The notes below the pieces were generated by a model that was not told the origin of the DNA, did not search any database, and worked only from the letters and a program-made list of their open reading frames with translations. A stretch of 64,000 nucleotides of DNA from Trichopria drosophilae (Eukaryota; Arthropoda; Insecta; Hymenoptera; Diapriidae): positions 42,072,501-42,136,500 of the forward strand of contig CM059587.1 of assembly GCA_030407085.1 (NCBI GenBank), in the 5' to 3' direction. Made by a program: the position numbers and the translations under genes. Positions 37,517-47,976 of the stretch are shown piece by piece (the first letter of the stretch is position 1; the number at the start of each line of letters is the position of its first letter).

Positions 37517-37603
37517 CCCGAGTAGAAATTTATTTGGGCCCTGTTTCGGGCCTGACCAAAAGCGTTACACCCTGATCAGGGCCTGAACAAATTTGTACTC
37601 GGG
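37517..37603. mobile_element. Family B short element (87 bp)
   Basis: CCCGAGTAGAAATTTATTTG (left) and CAAATTTGTACTCGGG (right) are inverted ends with one or two mismatches. The interior repeats GGGCCTGA / TCAGGGCCTGA as in the long element at 46437. Flanks are AA and AG, so a 2-bp duplication is not exact here. It is a strongly shortened member. Confidence 0.75.
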
Positions 37604-38287
37604 AGCTTCCACATTTTTCAATGAGTTTGCATGAAATTTGGTTTACTATAAGTTTTTATGTCACTGGTTAAGTGAAAAAATGCAAATTTTTTTCGTTGAT
37701 TTTTTTTGTAATTCAATATTTTACCTTAAAGTACGTTACCGAATCAGCAAAAATCTTTTTAGATTGTGCAATTTTTGTCCAAACTTCGAAATTACATGCA
37801 CGGAAAAAATTATATTCATCGAGATGGGTTCAAAATGGCGGCCGAATGTTGGAAAATAGTAAAAAATCATCATTTCGCCGTTTTTCAGGTTTATCGTTGT
37901 TAATAGTTCGGGAATCCACACTTACCATTTCAGATCGATGTAATATTATTTAACATAGACAACAATGGTAAGACAAACTGTTAGAACTTAAAATGGCGGC
38001 TAAAAATACGAATATGTCGTGGAAATTTACCACTTTTTTGTATTTTTTCATATTTTTCAAGAGAAAATAGTATATAAATCAGTGAATGACATTATTAGAG
38101 GAACAAAATATTGTTAAATTCAAAATGGCGGCGAAGCATATCGCGGTACTCCGCTATTGTTTTCTTTTCGCTATCTGAAATGACTTTCCGTTTAGTATGT
38201 AAGGAATGGGATTGAGATGTTCTATTCAATGTTTGATACGATAATTAAGTAAAGAGTTATTAGTGCATTTCTATTTTTCTTTGTATT

Positions 38288-38640
38288 ATGCCAAAGAAAT
38301 CTGGATCACCGGCTTCTTGTCAATCAAAAAGTAAAAAAGTTAAAAAGTCTAATTTCGATACGGTGGAAACAACAGAAACTGATGATTCATTTAATGTGTA
38401 TTTATTCCAAATCCAGATGATTCTGGTTGGGTTGGTTGGGTCTGATTTAGACGATTCTGAACATGATGATAAGATAATCTTGATAATTCAGATTTTGAAG
38501 ATATGTCTTTTCCAACATAATCGTACAAACAAATTTCGGAAAAATATACGGAAATTAATACAAAATTATAAAATGATTATCAATATAAATGGATAAATGG
38601 AGAAAAAGTTTACTGTGATGTTCTATCTAATGGAATATTT
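38288..38640 (+). pseudogene. Broken acidic frame, possible piggyBac-type transposase start
   Basis: A frame begins MPKKSGSPASCQSKSKK and runs into acidic text (DTVETTETDDS, GSDLDDSEHDD). Shifting frame gives PNPDDSGWVGW, SDFEDMSFP and then YQYKWINGEKVY, so at least two frameshifts and stop codons break it. A basic start followed by an acidic Ser/Asp stretch is common at the N terminus of piggyBac-like transposases, and piggyBac-like end motifs lie upstream. The catalytic core is absent. The assignment is tentative; a host gene fragment cannot be excluded. Confidence 0.35.
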
Positions 38641-40040
38641 TCGAATATTTCGCCGCCATTTTGAATTTAAATTTTTTAAGTTATCTACTGGATATCCAAT
38701 TTTCTAACGGTCGTGAGAAACGCAGGTTAGCGATAATCAGAACGCGACTAGTGGAAGAATGAAGAATGACCGTTGGCCGCCGCCAAGTCATTTTCAGCTC
38801 TTCGTATTGTACAGTAAGTAAATCAACGTACTAATGAACTCACATTTAAGCTTATTACTGATTGAATAATGATAAAGTAGTAAAATATTAGTTCATTTAA
38901 CTAAAATAACCAAACTATTGTGATTAATAATTTGGGACTATTCAATATGTTGTAAAATTTTCGATATATTTAATGCAGAATCATAGGTAAACTCTGGTAG
39001 AGGAATTTCATTGTTGTCAGGTTAAATGACTAATCGTACCATAGAATCATTGTAACGATTACGTCTCTATGTTTTGTATTATTTTTTAAACAGCATGGAT
39101 TACAGGCTCGCTTTCAGTCTCTTCTACTAAACTAGCAAACATGTTAGTTTTCATCTAAAAATTAAACAAAATTTGTTATAAAAATTTATGTTGGTTCAGC
39201 CAGAGGCCATATCGTTGATTAACAAAAGCAAGAAAGGAAAAGCACCGATGCGCAGAAAATGGCACGTAAATTAATTTCGTCATGCGATCAGCCATGTTAT
39301 AATCTTACACACCAACAAGGAGAATTGATCATGTATTTAAGAGTCTTCCGTCTTTATCTTTGTTTGTCGATGCTATTGAGAGTATAAAGAGCTCATTGAT
39401 ACGAATCACAGCCGATTTTGCGATAACTGAAAATCAACTTCGACTTCCGATTACTTCGCATTGAAAATAATCCCAGTCCCAAATCAGTGAATTAAATGTG
39501 GTTATTCTGTCCACTTTAGGCCTCACCTATAGTGGTAGCGACTTTCTAAGGGCTATAAATCTATTGAAGAATTTGAGAACCTATTTAATATTAATTTAAT
39601 ATGATAATGATAAAAAAATTATTTATTTTAACGTAACAAAAGATTTTCCTGCTTCAGATTGAGTCAGTACGGATGGTCTACATTTCTAATGATTTCCAAT
39701 TTGATTACACCTAATTTAATTGTTTATCAATCAAGGTTAATATCAATGTAAAAGATCTCTTAATATCACCGTGGTGATCTCTAATATTTCTTGCTCCATG
39801 TTTGAAGGAAAATATTTATTGGGGTAACCTAATAAACTATTTATTTTTAATATTGGTAAATATTGAGCTAAGCATGAGTATAGTAAGTATACGATATGAA
39901 GATAATAATTATTGTTAATTATAGATATCAGAGTAAGATAACTAAATTATAAACATGGTTATTCAGGTGTGAAGGTTTGAAGATTCTGGGTCTCCTGAGA
40001 ACGACAAATAGCCTATTTTACCTTTTTCAATATATTATCT
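38641..40040. other. No gene identified
   Basis: A G+C-richer patch at 38705-38810 contains GACCGTTGGCCGCCGCCAAG. A perfect TCACCGTGGTGA palindrome lies near 39767. Otherwise AT-rich, without element ends. Confidence 0.4.
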
Positions 40041-40111
40041 TCCTCAAGACGTCATATGTCCTGAGAATGTCATGAAGATAACAATACCCATACATTTTGA
40101 CGTCTTGAGGA
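40041..40111. repeat. 71-bp stem-loop
   Basis: TCCTCAAGACGTCATATGT at 40041-40059 is mirrored by ACATTTTGACGTCTTGAGGA at 40092-40111. The stem is about 19 bp with one or two mismatches around a 32-base loop. Role unknown. Confidence 0.6.
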
Positions 40112-41331
40112 GCGCCAGATATGATGTCAATGTAGAACCAAAAGATCTTATTGAAAAAACGTTTCCAGTTCTATTTAAAAAATCCTATAAATAATGAGAG
40201 AAGTTTAAGACATCATCTGTTATGGGTATGGCGGAGCAGAGGTGTTAGCCCTAAGACAACCACCGCGTAACTTTTAAGATGGCTACTGTTCCAAACCAAA
40301 AGCCGGCATCAATTTCTAAGTAGTGAGAGAAATTGCCAAACGGTGAGTATTGACTCATTGTCAGTGAATGGAATTGAATGAAATCAATAATCATTAGTTT
40401 GGTCCAGTGTTTACAGATTTTTAATTTTTAAAATGATCCTGGAAATTATTATTCAACGCATTACTTAAGAATATTGGATAAGTATTACTATATATTCATT
40501 ATTTAATATTAGACCTAACTACAGAATATAATATCTATATCAGAAGAATTAATTTTAAGACCGATTTCATAATAAAGAGACCAAGACTTTTGAAAAATGT
40601 AATAAAGCAAAAATATTCGATCTTAATTTTTATAAAATTGCATCGTATATCACGAAGTGATAAACACAGATTAATTTATAAATATTTTATAGCACCAGTA
40701 AATTATAATATTTTTGATAGATGAAACCTCTGATTTAATGTTACTAAAAATTACATCGTGCGGTATAAAGCAATATTTCTCTTTCCAGCAACACACAAAT
40801 GTATGGCAACATGAACTGAAGGACATACATAAATGTCGTTTTTTTACATGTAATACGATAATCAACTGTACTTACAAAGGTTAAAAAAGAGATAAAGAAA
40901 TGTATACATAAAAAGCTCATCTATCGTTGCGTAGAAACCATCTTATTCAGGTGGAAAGTTTCCCTAAAACTTTATAGAAAATTAAAAATGACCATCTTTC
41001 ATTTATTATAATAAACGTCATATTTATAATAAAATTTGAATCTCTAATACTAAAAATTAATAATTTCAATGTGTATAGGCTTTTCATTAGTTAAACATTA
41101 TTTTAACAATTAATATTTTAATTATTTTACTATCCACTTTTACATGTCTGCTTAAAAATGGTTCGTGCATATATACATTCCAATATCTCCAAAGGCACAC
41201 CAAATCAATGATAATAAACATCAGCAATCGTTGCATTCATTTGCAGCCATTTCCGTGTTAGTCAAGCAGAATGCAAATAACAATCCTTTAATAATTTATT
41301 GTGATATGTCTAATTAATTTATTTCATTATA
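40112..41331. other. Mostly AT-rich sequence, nothing identified
   Basis: A patch at 40200-40340 is less AT-rich. No gene, RNA or element is supported. Confidence 0.45.
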
Positions 41332-41643
41332 CATTATTCCCCCCCCCCCCCAATATTTGCCCCGTCCGCCTTGTCTGTCCTTTTCTAGCCTTCACAATAT
41401 TTGCCTAGTGAGGGGAAGAGATTTTTCCCCTACTCCGCCGACATACAGTTATAGAACGTGCATGCGTCGACCAGAAGAAATCAGTTCAACCAAGGTTTAT
41501 CTTTTCCTTCATCGCGCATGCGTGATGTCGCCACAGAATTACCGCTCCGTGAGAAGTGGTGGGGAACAACAATCGAGGGGGACGCCAATATTAGGGGGTA
41601 GCAAATATTGGAGACGGAAATATAGGGGGGGGGGGGACTACTG
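41332..41643. mobile_element. MITE with long C/G tracts at its ends (312 bp)
   Basis: The left end (TA)CATTATT is followed by a run of about 12 C and CAATATTTGCCCC. The right end has a 12-13-base G run then GACTACTG(TA). The arms pair over CAATATTTGC and the homopolymer tracts. TA flanks both ends (41330-41331, 41644-41645). CAGTAGT plus TA resembles pogo-type ends, with the left copy mutated. The two open frames across it (41357 plus, 41481 minus) are products of its G+C-rich sequence, not genes. Confidence 0.75.
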
Positions 41644-42324
41644 TATAAAGTCTGATGAATAACCATGAACACCATCCGACTTCATCGTTAGCGAAACTTA
41701 TGACTAAAAATTTTTCTTATCGGAAAATCTTGTCAAATAAAATCGGGTTAAAAAATAGATCACAAGGGTTTTCTCGATCGCTGTAGGGAAATCTGGTATC
41801 AATTTTCGAAATTCAACATGACGAATCCAAGGTTGGGAAGAAAAAATTAACAACGATGGAAAATACGCGCAAAGCTTTATTGTTGGTTCTGCGTATTACC
41901 CAATACGGATATAGTATTTAAGTATTCAATCTTCAAAACTTAAGATGACGAATCCGGTTTTTGATTTGCAGAAATCGAAAATAGGGGTTATAAGTTCTTA
42001 TGAATCTTGAATTTTATTGTCATCGATTTTTATTCTGGGAGGCTAAATCTATTTTTTTGAATATTCGTAAACATTTGCAACTTTTTATTCGCCATACTAG
42101 AAGAGATCCTTCATTTAAAATTTTAAAGATTTGATTCCAGATTCATGTTCAACGACTCCAAAAACAATATAGGATGTACTGATTATACACATTCAACAGG
42201 TTTGCGCTACGAAACAAATGTTATGAACATCTATTAATGCTATTGGTAAGTAGTCTACTGTTTGAGAGGAAACCCCAACAATCACGGTTTTTAGTTTTTA
42301 TTATGCTCGAGTTTTATATCGTTT
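41644..42324. repeat. Family G fragments
   Basis: Phrases AAATTCAACATGACGAATCC, TTGTTGGTTCTGCGTATTACC, AACTTAAGATGACGAATCCGG and CGACTCCAAAAACAATATAGG match the layout of family G in diverged form. No ends. Confidence 0.4.
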
Positions 42325-42408
42325 TACTCTCTAAATCTCTTGGAGTGAGAATTCACTCTTTGGTTAGTGAAAACCGAGCAACTCTCACTCCGAGATATTT
42401 AGAGAGTA
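42325..42408. mobile_element. Family A MITE, minimal copy (84 bp)
   Basis: TACTCTCTAAATCTCTTGGAG at the left and CTCCGAGATATTTAGAGAGTA at the right, with GAATTCACTCTTTGGTTAGTGAAAACCGAGCAACTCT between. It has intact ends of family A but has lost most of the interior, and TA marks both limits. Confidence 0.85.
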
Positions 42409-44242
42409 TGTTAAATATGTAGTGTTTGAGGTATTTATAGCCTATCCCATCCAATATGGTGGATTCAAAATTGCATATGTTTGCAAATCTTCACAAACAT
42501 TTTTTAAACATTTAATTAAAATATTTTAGTTTTTAATGGTGCTGTTTAATGTATTTCCGAATTACTAACAAACTAACATTTTAAGAAACCTTTTACGAAT
42601 AAAAAAATTAAGTAAAAAGATTGAAATTTCAATTTGTAGCTAGTATACAATTTTTTCGAGAATTATATAATATAGTATTTAAGGTCAAACAGTGATTTTA
42701 GTACGATATTAGTAAAATCGACAAAAAGACATGCCATTGTGTATCTAATACTTAAAAATCACATTCTTGCAATCGATTTACTAATGCCACATTGAAAAAT
42801 GTAACTCCTTAAACCTTAAATGTAAGATTATCTTAATTATCTAATACTCATTGAATAATATTCTGTCGTAAACATAAAACACGTGTATGTAAGACGAAAC
42901 TATACCACGTTCAAACCTTAACCACCGACAAAAATATTTTCAACAATCGTTTAACAATTAAATATAAGAAGAAACTTCATGTCCTAATACTGACAATGTT
43001 ATCGCCTTTGTCTCTTAACAAGACAATAAAAAAATTTAGTAATACGAAAGTACATATTTATCCCAAAAATAAACAATAATTAGCGGTAAAAGAAAATAAC
43101 TGATTAATTACGATTCGCCTTCAACACATTTCTGACTATCTTATCGTAGCTTTTATGCATATTTTTCGAATGTAATCTAAAACTATAAATATCGTCCTTG
43201 CTAGACAAAGTTATACCGCTAACACTTTATTATAATATTAAGAAAAACTAATTGGCAGCGACCGAAGGACAATAAAATCCGACAAAAACAGCGAAATGAA
43301 AATAAGCATTTCCACTCATGTCAGTCACCCATTCGCACAAAGGAAAATTCACTTCTGTTTCGAAAATCCACGTGTGACAAATCACACGAAACTCTGCCAA
43401 GTTCGAGTGTAAATTTCGTTTACAAACATGAACACGCACGTGACTCCGAATAAACGTCTACAGTGTTTTGGAATCCCGGAAAGTAATACCCACGGCTTCA
43501 TAATTTGCGGTTATTTATTATTCTCTTTCTTGGTATTACTAACCATTGTTCTAAAATGAGTAATAAGTAATTAAGATTTTCTAAATATCTTTCTATTAAT
43601 TTTGTTTATTTGTTCTACCGTCAGCCGCCTTACGTAGATTCTGTTTTGTTTATTATTTCCTTATACTTATTTACTAATGTACGTAATTAATGGTTATGTT
43701 GACATTAATCAATATACAAAATTTGGCATATTTCTATAGAGATACGAAAATATTAATCCTTCATGTAATAACCTTTTTCAAAAACATTTTATTTATTGTG
43801 CCCATGAAAGTTTAAGCTAGAAAACGTATTGAAAATAAAATCGTGAAATATGAAAAATGCACGCCCCTCTGAATCATTGCAATTCAAATAATTTTCTCTA
43901 AATTTTGGTCTTCGAGATAAAGTGGGTTCAGAAAGATTTAGTTTAATTTTTAACAGCTATCTTATTATTAAATTGTGTACTGTTTCATATTTTAAGTTTA
44001 ACTTTTTGTTTCATTCTATCATAGTCTTAATATTATAAAAAATAAACAAAAATCTATTTTTAAAAATGTATATAACCTGACTTCGAAATATGGATGAACC
44101 ATTGACTGAAAATGTCAGCCAAGATTAAAAATTATTATATTCTGCTCATGATTTAAAAAATTAATCACGAAATGTCACGACAAATTTTTTCTAGAATTAA
44201 TCCACAACTGTTTAATTTCGTCATATAAAAAGAGTATTAATT
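42409..44242. other. AT-rich sequence, no gene identified
   Basis: A moderately G+C-rich, apparently unique patch lies at 43240-43470. Elsewhere AT-rich with no delimited feature. Confidence 0.45.
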
Positions 44243-44486
44243 ACTCTTTAAATTTTTTTTTTTTTTTTTTTTGACGGAGGGGGGAAATGCGTTAGGCACC
44301 ATAGGGGGTTGAAGATGTTGTGTAACCCCCCGTGTGTCGGACTCCTTCACCTTTGATGTTAACGGCAAGGTTTACCGACTAAAACCCTAACCTCCCTTGG
44401 CCCTCCAGAATCCACGTGTGCAGTCTGCAGCAGAAAAGTGGCTCCGATATCCATCTCCTCCGCTGCAGATTGCACCGGGCCATTTC
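44243..44486 (-). mobile_element. Short poly-A retroposon fragment (minus strand)
   Basis: A run of 20 T (44253-44272) precedes G+C-rich sequence quite unlike the flanks, which is a poly-A tail on the minus strand. The minus strand reads GTTAGGGTTTTAGTCGGTAA, a phrase resembling 3' ends of R1-type LINEs of arthropods. GTATTAATT lies on both sides (44234-44242 and 44487-44495), a possible 9-bp target duplication. The ten bases between the left copy and the T run would then belong to the tail. It is a 5'-truncated LINE end or a SINE; no frame remains. Confidence 0.6.
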
Positions 44487-44495
44487 GTATTAATT

Positions 44496-45279
44496 GGTCT
44501 AGTGGCATCTTATGTTAACGTAAGACAGTTGCAATAGAATGCATCTATATCGCTATAAGACATTGGCTGCATCAGTGGTTGCTCTTGTGAATGTACTTTG
44601 TATCGTGGGCGCTTTAACGACTAATTTATAGTAATTTATAGGCACTAGGTAACTCGCCTTCAGTTAGGATAACGGGTATAGGAATTTCAGTTCCGATACC
44701 GCGGACCCTTGTTTAGAAAATTACCTATAAGTAAATTACTCTCGCTTTCAAAATTATCCGATATGGTGCGTACTATTTCAATTTTATTTTATTTTTGATA
44801 CTTCCGGAAAGTTTGCCTTAACTTTTTTACAATGCTCATTCTTATATAGTGTATAGCATAATAATATCATGATTACCATTAAAAAAAGTACCGATCCTTT
44901 ATTTAATTGCAACTAATTTATTTAGTTATTCATTTTAAAAATATGCATTATTCCATATAGTACTTTTATTTTTTCAGGAAGATCGTTAGTATTTAAAATG
45001 ACCAAAGTTTCTCTTTTTCATAATGTAACTAATTCGGCTTCGAAGAGATTACTGAATAAATACTAGCAATTGGAATGACAAACACAAAATTGTATAATCG
45101 TCGTTTATACTTTAATCGTCCCTTTTCTACAGTCAGTTAATATTTAAGTACAACGACATTAAGACGCACATAATTGGAAATAATCAGACAAATAATTTGT
45201 AGTGTCCTCTCTTAACACTTCATTGAAATTAATGTACTATATGTTTAATTTTAAGAAGAACGTGTGAAAATACACATAC
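44496..45279. other. No gene identified
   Basis: The part at 44510-44710 is less AT-rich (GATACCGCGGACCC near 44695) and looks unique. The rest is AT-rich. Confidence 0.4.
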
Positions 45280-45726
45280 AAAATTTGGCTATGAACCGAT
45301 TCATAAATAGGTAAATAACTATAAACACCTCATTATTCCAAAATCAAAGTGTCTGACGTCTCAGCAACCACGATGTCATCTTCAGAGACTGAACTATTTA
45401 AACTTGATTTAAAAGAACATCTTGATAACTACACGCATAGGAACTTAGCATTATTTAAAGGTAAACAGTTATAATACCGTGTGTGTATAGTGCATGGTGG
45501 TGAACAGGTCGAACTGGCGAACAGTTAATATGGTGAAAATGTTTTTTATTAAAAACTGCATTTTTTATACCATTGTCCCTCAGCACCCCCCCCCCCTCTC
45601 CTTAAATCAAGTTTTGATACTTCAGCCTCTGAAGATGACACCGTAAATGACACTATAATTCTTTTGAAATAATAAGGAGTTGTTGGTTATTTTTCGGGAT
45701 ATGAATCGGTTCATCGCCAAATTTGA
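45280..45726. mobile_element. Foldback element with CTGAAGATGAC motif in both arms
   Basis: Left arm 45280-45415 (AAATTTGGCTATGAACCGAT, GATGTCATCTTCAGAGACTG, AACTTGATTTAAA) is repeated inverted at 45601-45726 (AAATCAAGTTTTGATACTTC, CTCTGAAGATGACACCG, GAATCGGTTCATCGCCAAAT). Arms are about 130 bp at roughly three-quarters identity. On the minus strand the left arm reads CTGAAGATGACATCGTGG...GAGACGTCAGAC, related to the motif at 1046-1082. The central 185 bp includes a run of about ten C. The likely origin is two inverted copies of a Penelope-like element end. Confidence 0.7.
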
Positions 45727-46436
45727 TATCTGTTATTACGTGTTATTATTTACGAAACTTAAAATGGAATTTATCAACCGACGCGAAAGTTTGGATTAAA
45801 GATTTTAAAATAAAAGTAATTTTACTGAGGTAAGTTTGAATTCCCTTCAGTTCTTATAATATTCACTTCATTACATTTTATGATTCTTGTTTAAACCTTT
45901 GACCGGTGACTTGTATGTTGGGGTAAAAATAGGATATATGACACGAAATAAAAAACTGTCATTGGATGTTATTACATTCTATCTCGCATATTTGTTCTGG
46001 CTCATAACGTTTAATACGTTTTCTGTATGTATTGAACTAGTAATAGCTTTCGAATTATATTATATGAGATTTGCGTTTTTTTCTTTCAAAACAACAGCGT
46101 CTGTTTGCTGGGTAATTCTGTAAAGAATAAAAAAAGAAGTTTCTATCTAAAAATACAAATTTCGTAAAATAATATTTGATTACTGAAAATGTAGGTATTT
46201 TTCGAATTCCTGGTCAGAAGACGAGCTGCCCGAGTGCACTTAAATTAGTATAAAAATGCTCAAAATGAAGATTATCAATTTTATAACATTTAAAGAGTTC
46301 ATATGTAATAATGAACGTATGGAATGGCTTCTTCTTGACTGTTGGCTACCAATATATATTGAACTGTTACAGCGTTCTGTAAAATTAGCCAATTATATCG
46401 AAAATTAATCAAACGTTGATCAATCACAAGATCCCA
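45727..46436. other. AT-rich sequence, nothing identified
   Basis: One 78-codon frame at 45887 is AT-rich and hydrophobic, without a recognisable domain; I do not call it. Confidence 0.45.
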
Positions 46437-46949
46437 CCCGTGCAGAAATCTGTCCAGGCTGCCTGAAAACTTATCAGGGCCTGATCAGGCATCAATCAGG
46501 CCCGCCTGATAAGGTGTGCCTTATCACTCCCGGATCAGGTCCTGAACAGGCAGAAATCAGGCGCGCCTGATAAGGTGTCCATTGTCACTCCCGGATCAGG
46601 CCCTGAACAGGCAGCAGTCATGCGCGCCAGATAAGGTGGGTCTTAATACTGCTGGACCATGCACTCGTCAGAGGACTACAACCTGCATCTTATCAGGCAA
46701 ACGTAGTTGTTGCCTGACCATGTTCGAAACAGAGAATTGCAAAGCAAACTTTACTTGTAGCTGCATATAAGAATTTGTTATAAACATCATTAAAAGAGGT
46801 TTCACGAGAAATATGAATGCGACATTTGGTTCTACGGGATAAATTATGTGAAAAACGTACATGTATTATTGTATTACTATTATATAGAATAAATAACAAT
46901 AATAGATATACGTTTCATACATAATTTACTCCGTAATATCGATTGCCGC

Positions 46950-47397
46950 AAATAGATTTTGTCTAAAATCGTGTTTGAAGAAATTGTTTATAAAATATTA
47001 ATATAAATAATTATATAATTATAAATAAGAAAACACACATATTTTATTTTTTCCTATGTCCAGTCCTTAATTTGGCGCTAACCGCCATGTGATTAGCATG
47101 GGCCAGAGCTGATTTTCGATCATATTATTTACTTATTATTTTTAACAACAAATTTACGACTTTTAACAAAACATCGTACATTATATTTTCGGTTCAATTT
47201 TTCTCTTAGATTGGATTAAAACCGCCAGATTTAATGTAGAACCACTATTGTCGAAGTTGTTTCTTGACAAAATGTTATAAACTATTAATTTTTATAAACA
47301 AAAAAACACGGGTATTTGATTTTTTGCAGGTATTTTATTGACGATAGTTGGTTTAACGCTACCTGAGTTGTGCTAGGTATGGGCCTTAATGGGTTAA
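46950..47397. repeat. Diverged direct repeat ending in a piggyBac-like motif
   Basis: The phrase GGCGCTAACCGCCATGTGAT with TAGCATGGGCC (about 47073) recurs as TTTAACGCTACCTGAGTTG with TAGGTATGGGCC (about 47352), period about 280 bp. TATAAA(T/C)AA(G/A)AAAACAC precedes both. The second copy ends GGGTTAA (47391-47397), whose reverse complement is TTAACCCATTAAGGCCC, like a piggyBac end. It may be a solo end nested in family B. Confidence 0.4.
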
Positions 47398-47430
47398 TAG
47401 AAGACACAATTTTTTATAAAATGCTGCAAT

Positions 47431-47500
47431 TGCTATAGCGTAGTGGTTAAGGCGCCAGCGTAGTGAGCGAGAGACCCGCGTTCGATTCCCGGTCGGGGTA
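47431..47500 (+). pseudogene. tRNA-like sequence with intact Pol III boxes
   Basis: TAGCGTAGTGG (47436-47446) fits the A-box consensus exactly and GTTCGATTC (47480-47488) fits the B box. Six T at 47504-47509 would end a short Pol III transcript. The expected acceptor and anticodon stems do not form, so it is not a tRNA. It is similar in layout to the tRNA-like units of the 28840-29791 element but not in detail. Confidence 0.6.
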
Positions 47501-47976
47501 AAATTTTTTCTTATTTATTTGCGAGCATTGAAAAATGCAAATACAGGATGCGATATATAAAAGTATAATATAAAATATAAATAATATTATATGTTTAAAT
47601 TAATATTAATGTTTAAAAATTAAATTCAGAAATAAAAATTAACATAATCAATCGAAAGACACATTTATGAAATGTTGGATTAATAATATAATAAAAATAT
47701 ATATCATTAAATATAAAGTGTATATAAAAGTGACTCGTCGTACATTTGTTTGATTCATTTTATTTAATTATTATTGTTTAAACAAACTTTAGAGGTACCT
47801 CATCAGGCCCTGACAGAGGCCTGACCAGGGCCTTATTCCAGGATGCCTGATCAGGCGCGGATAATCGTTACGTTTCTGATCAGGCCCTGATAGGGTAGCC
47901 TGATAAGGGCCTGAAATATAATCAGGCAGCCTGAGCGGGGCCTGATCAGGGCCGTATCGAAATTTGTACTCGGGCA

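Larger units (their letters stand above)
46437..47974. mobile_element. Family B long element with a tRNA-like unit (1538 bp)
   Basis: The left end CCCGTGCAGAAATCTGTCC and right end CGAAATTTGTACTCGGG are diverged inverted repeats sharing CCCGNGNANAAAT. CA flanks both sides (46435-46436, 47975-47976). Both G+C-rich ends (46455-46640 and 47800-47955) are packed with CCTGATCAGG and GGCCTGA palindromic repeats, as in the short copy at 37517. The AT-rich interior holds a diverged direct repeat (46950-47110 and 47230-47390), a piggyBac-like GGGTTAA end and one tRNA-like unit. No transposase frame. Confidence 0.7.

Noticed and set aside
41357..41662. 101-codon frame
   Set aside because: It lies inside the C/G-tract MITE and reflects its composition.
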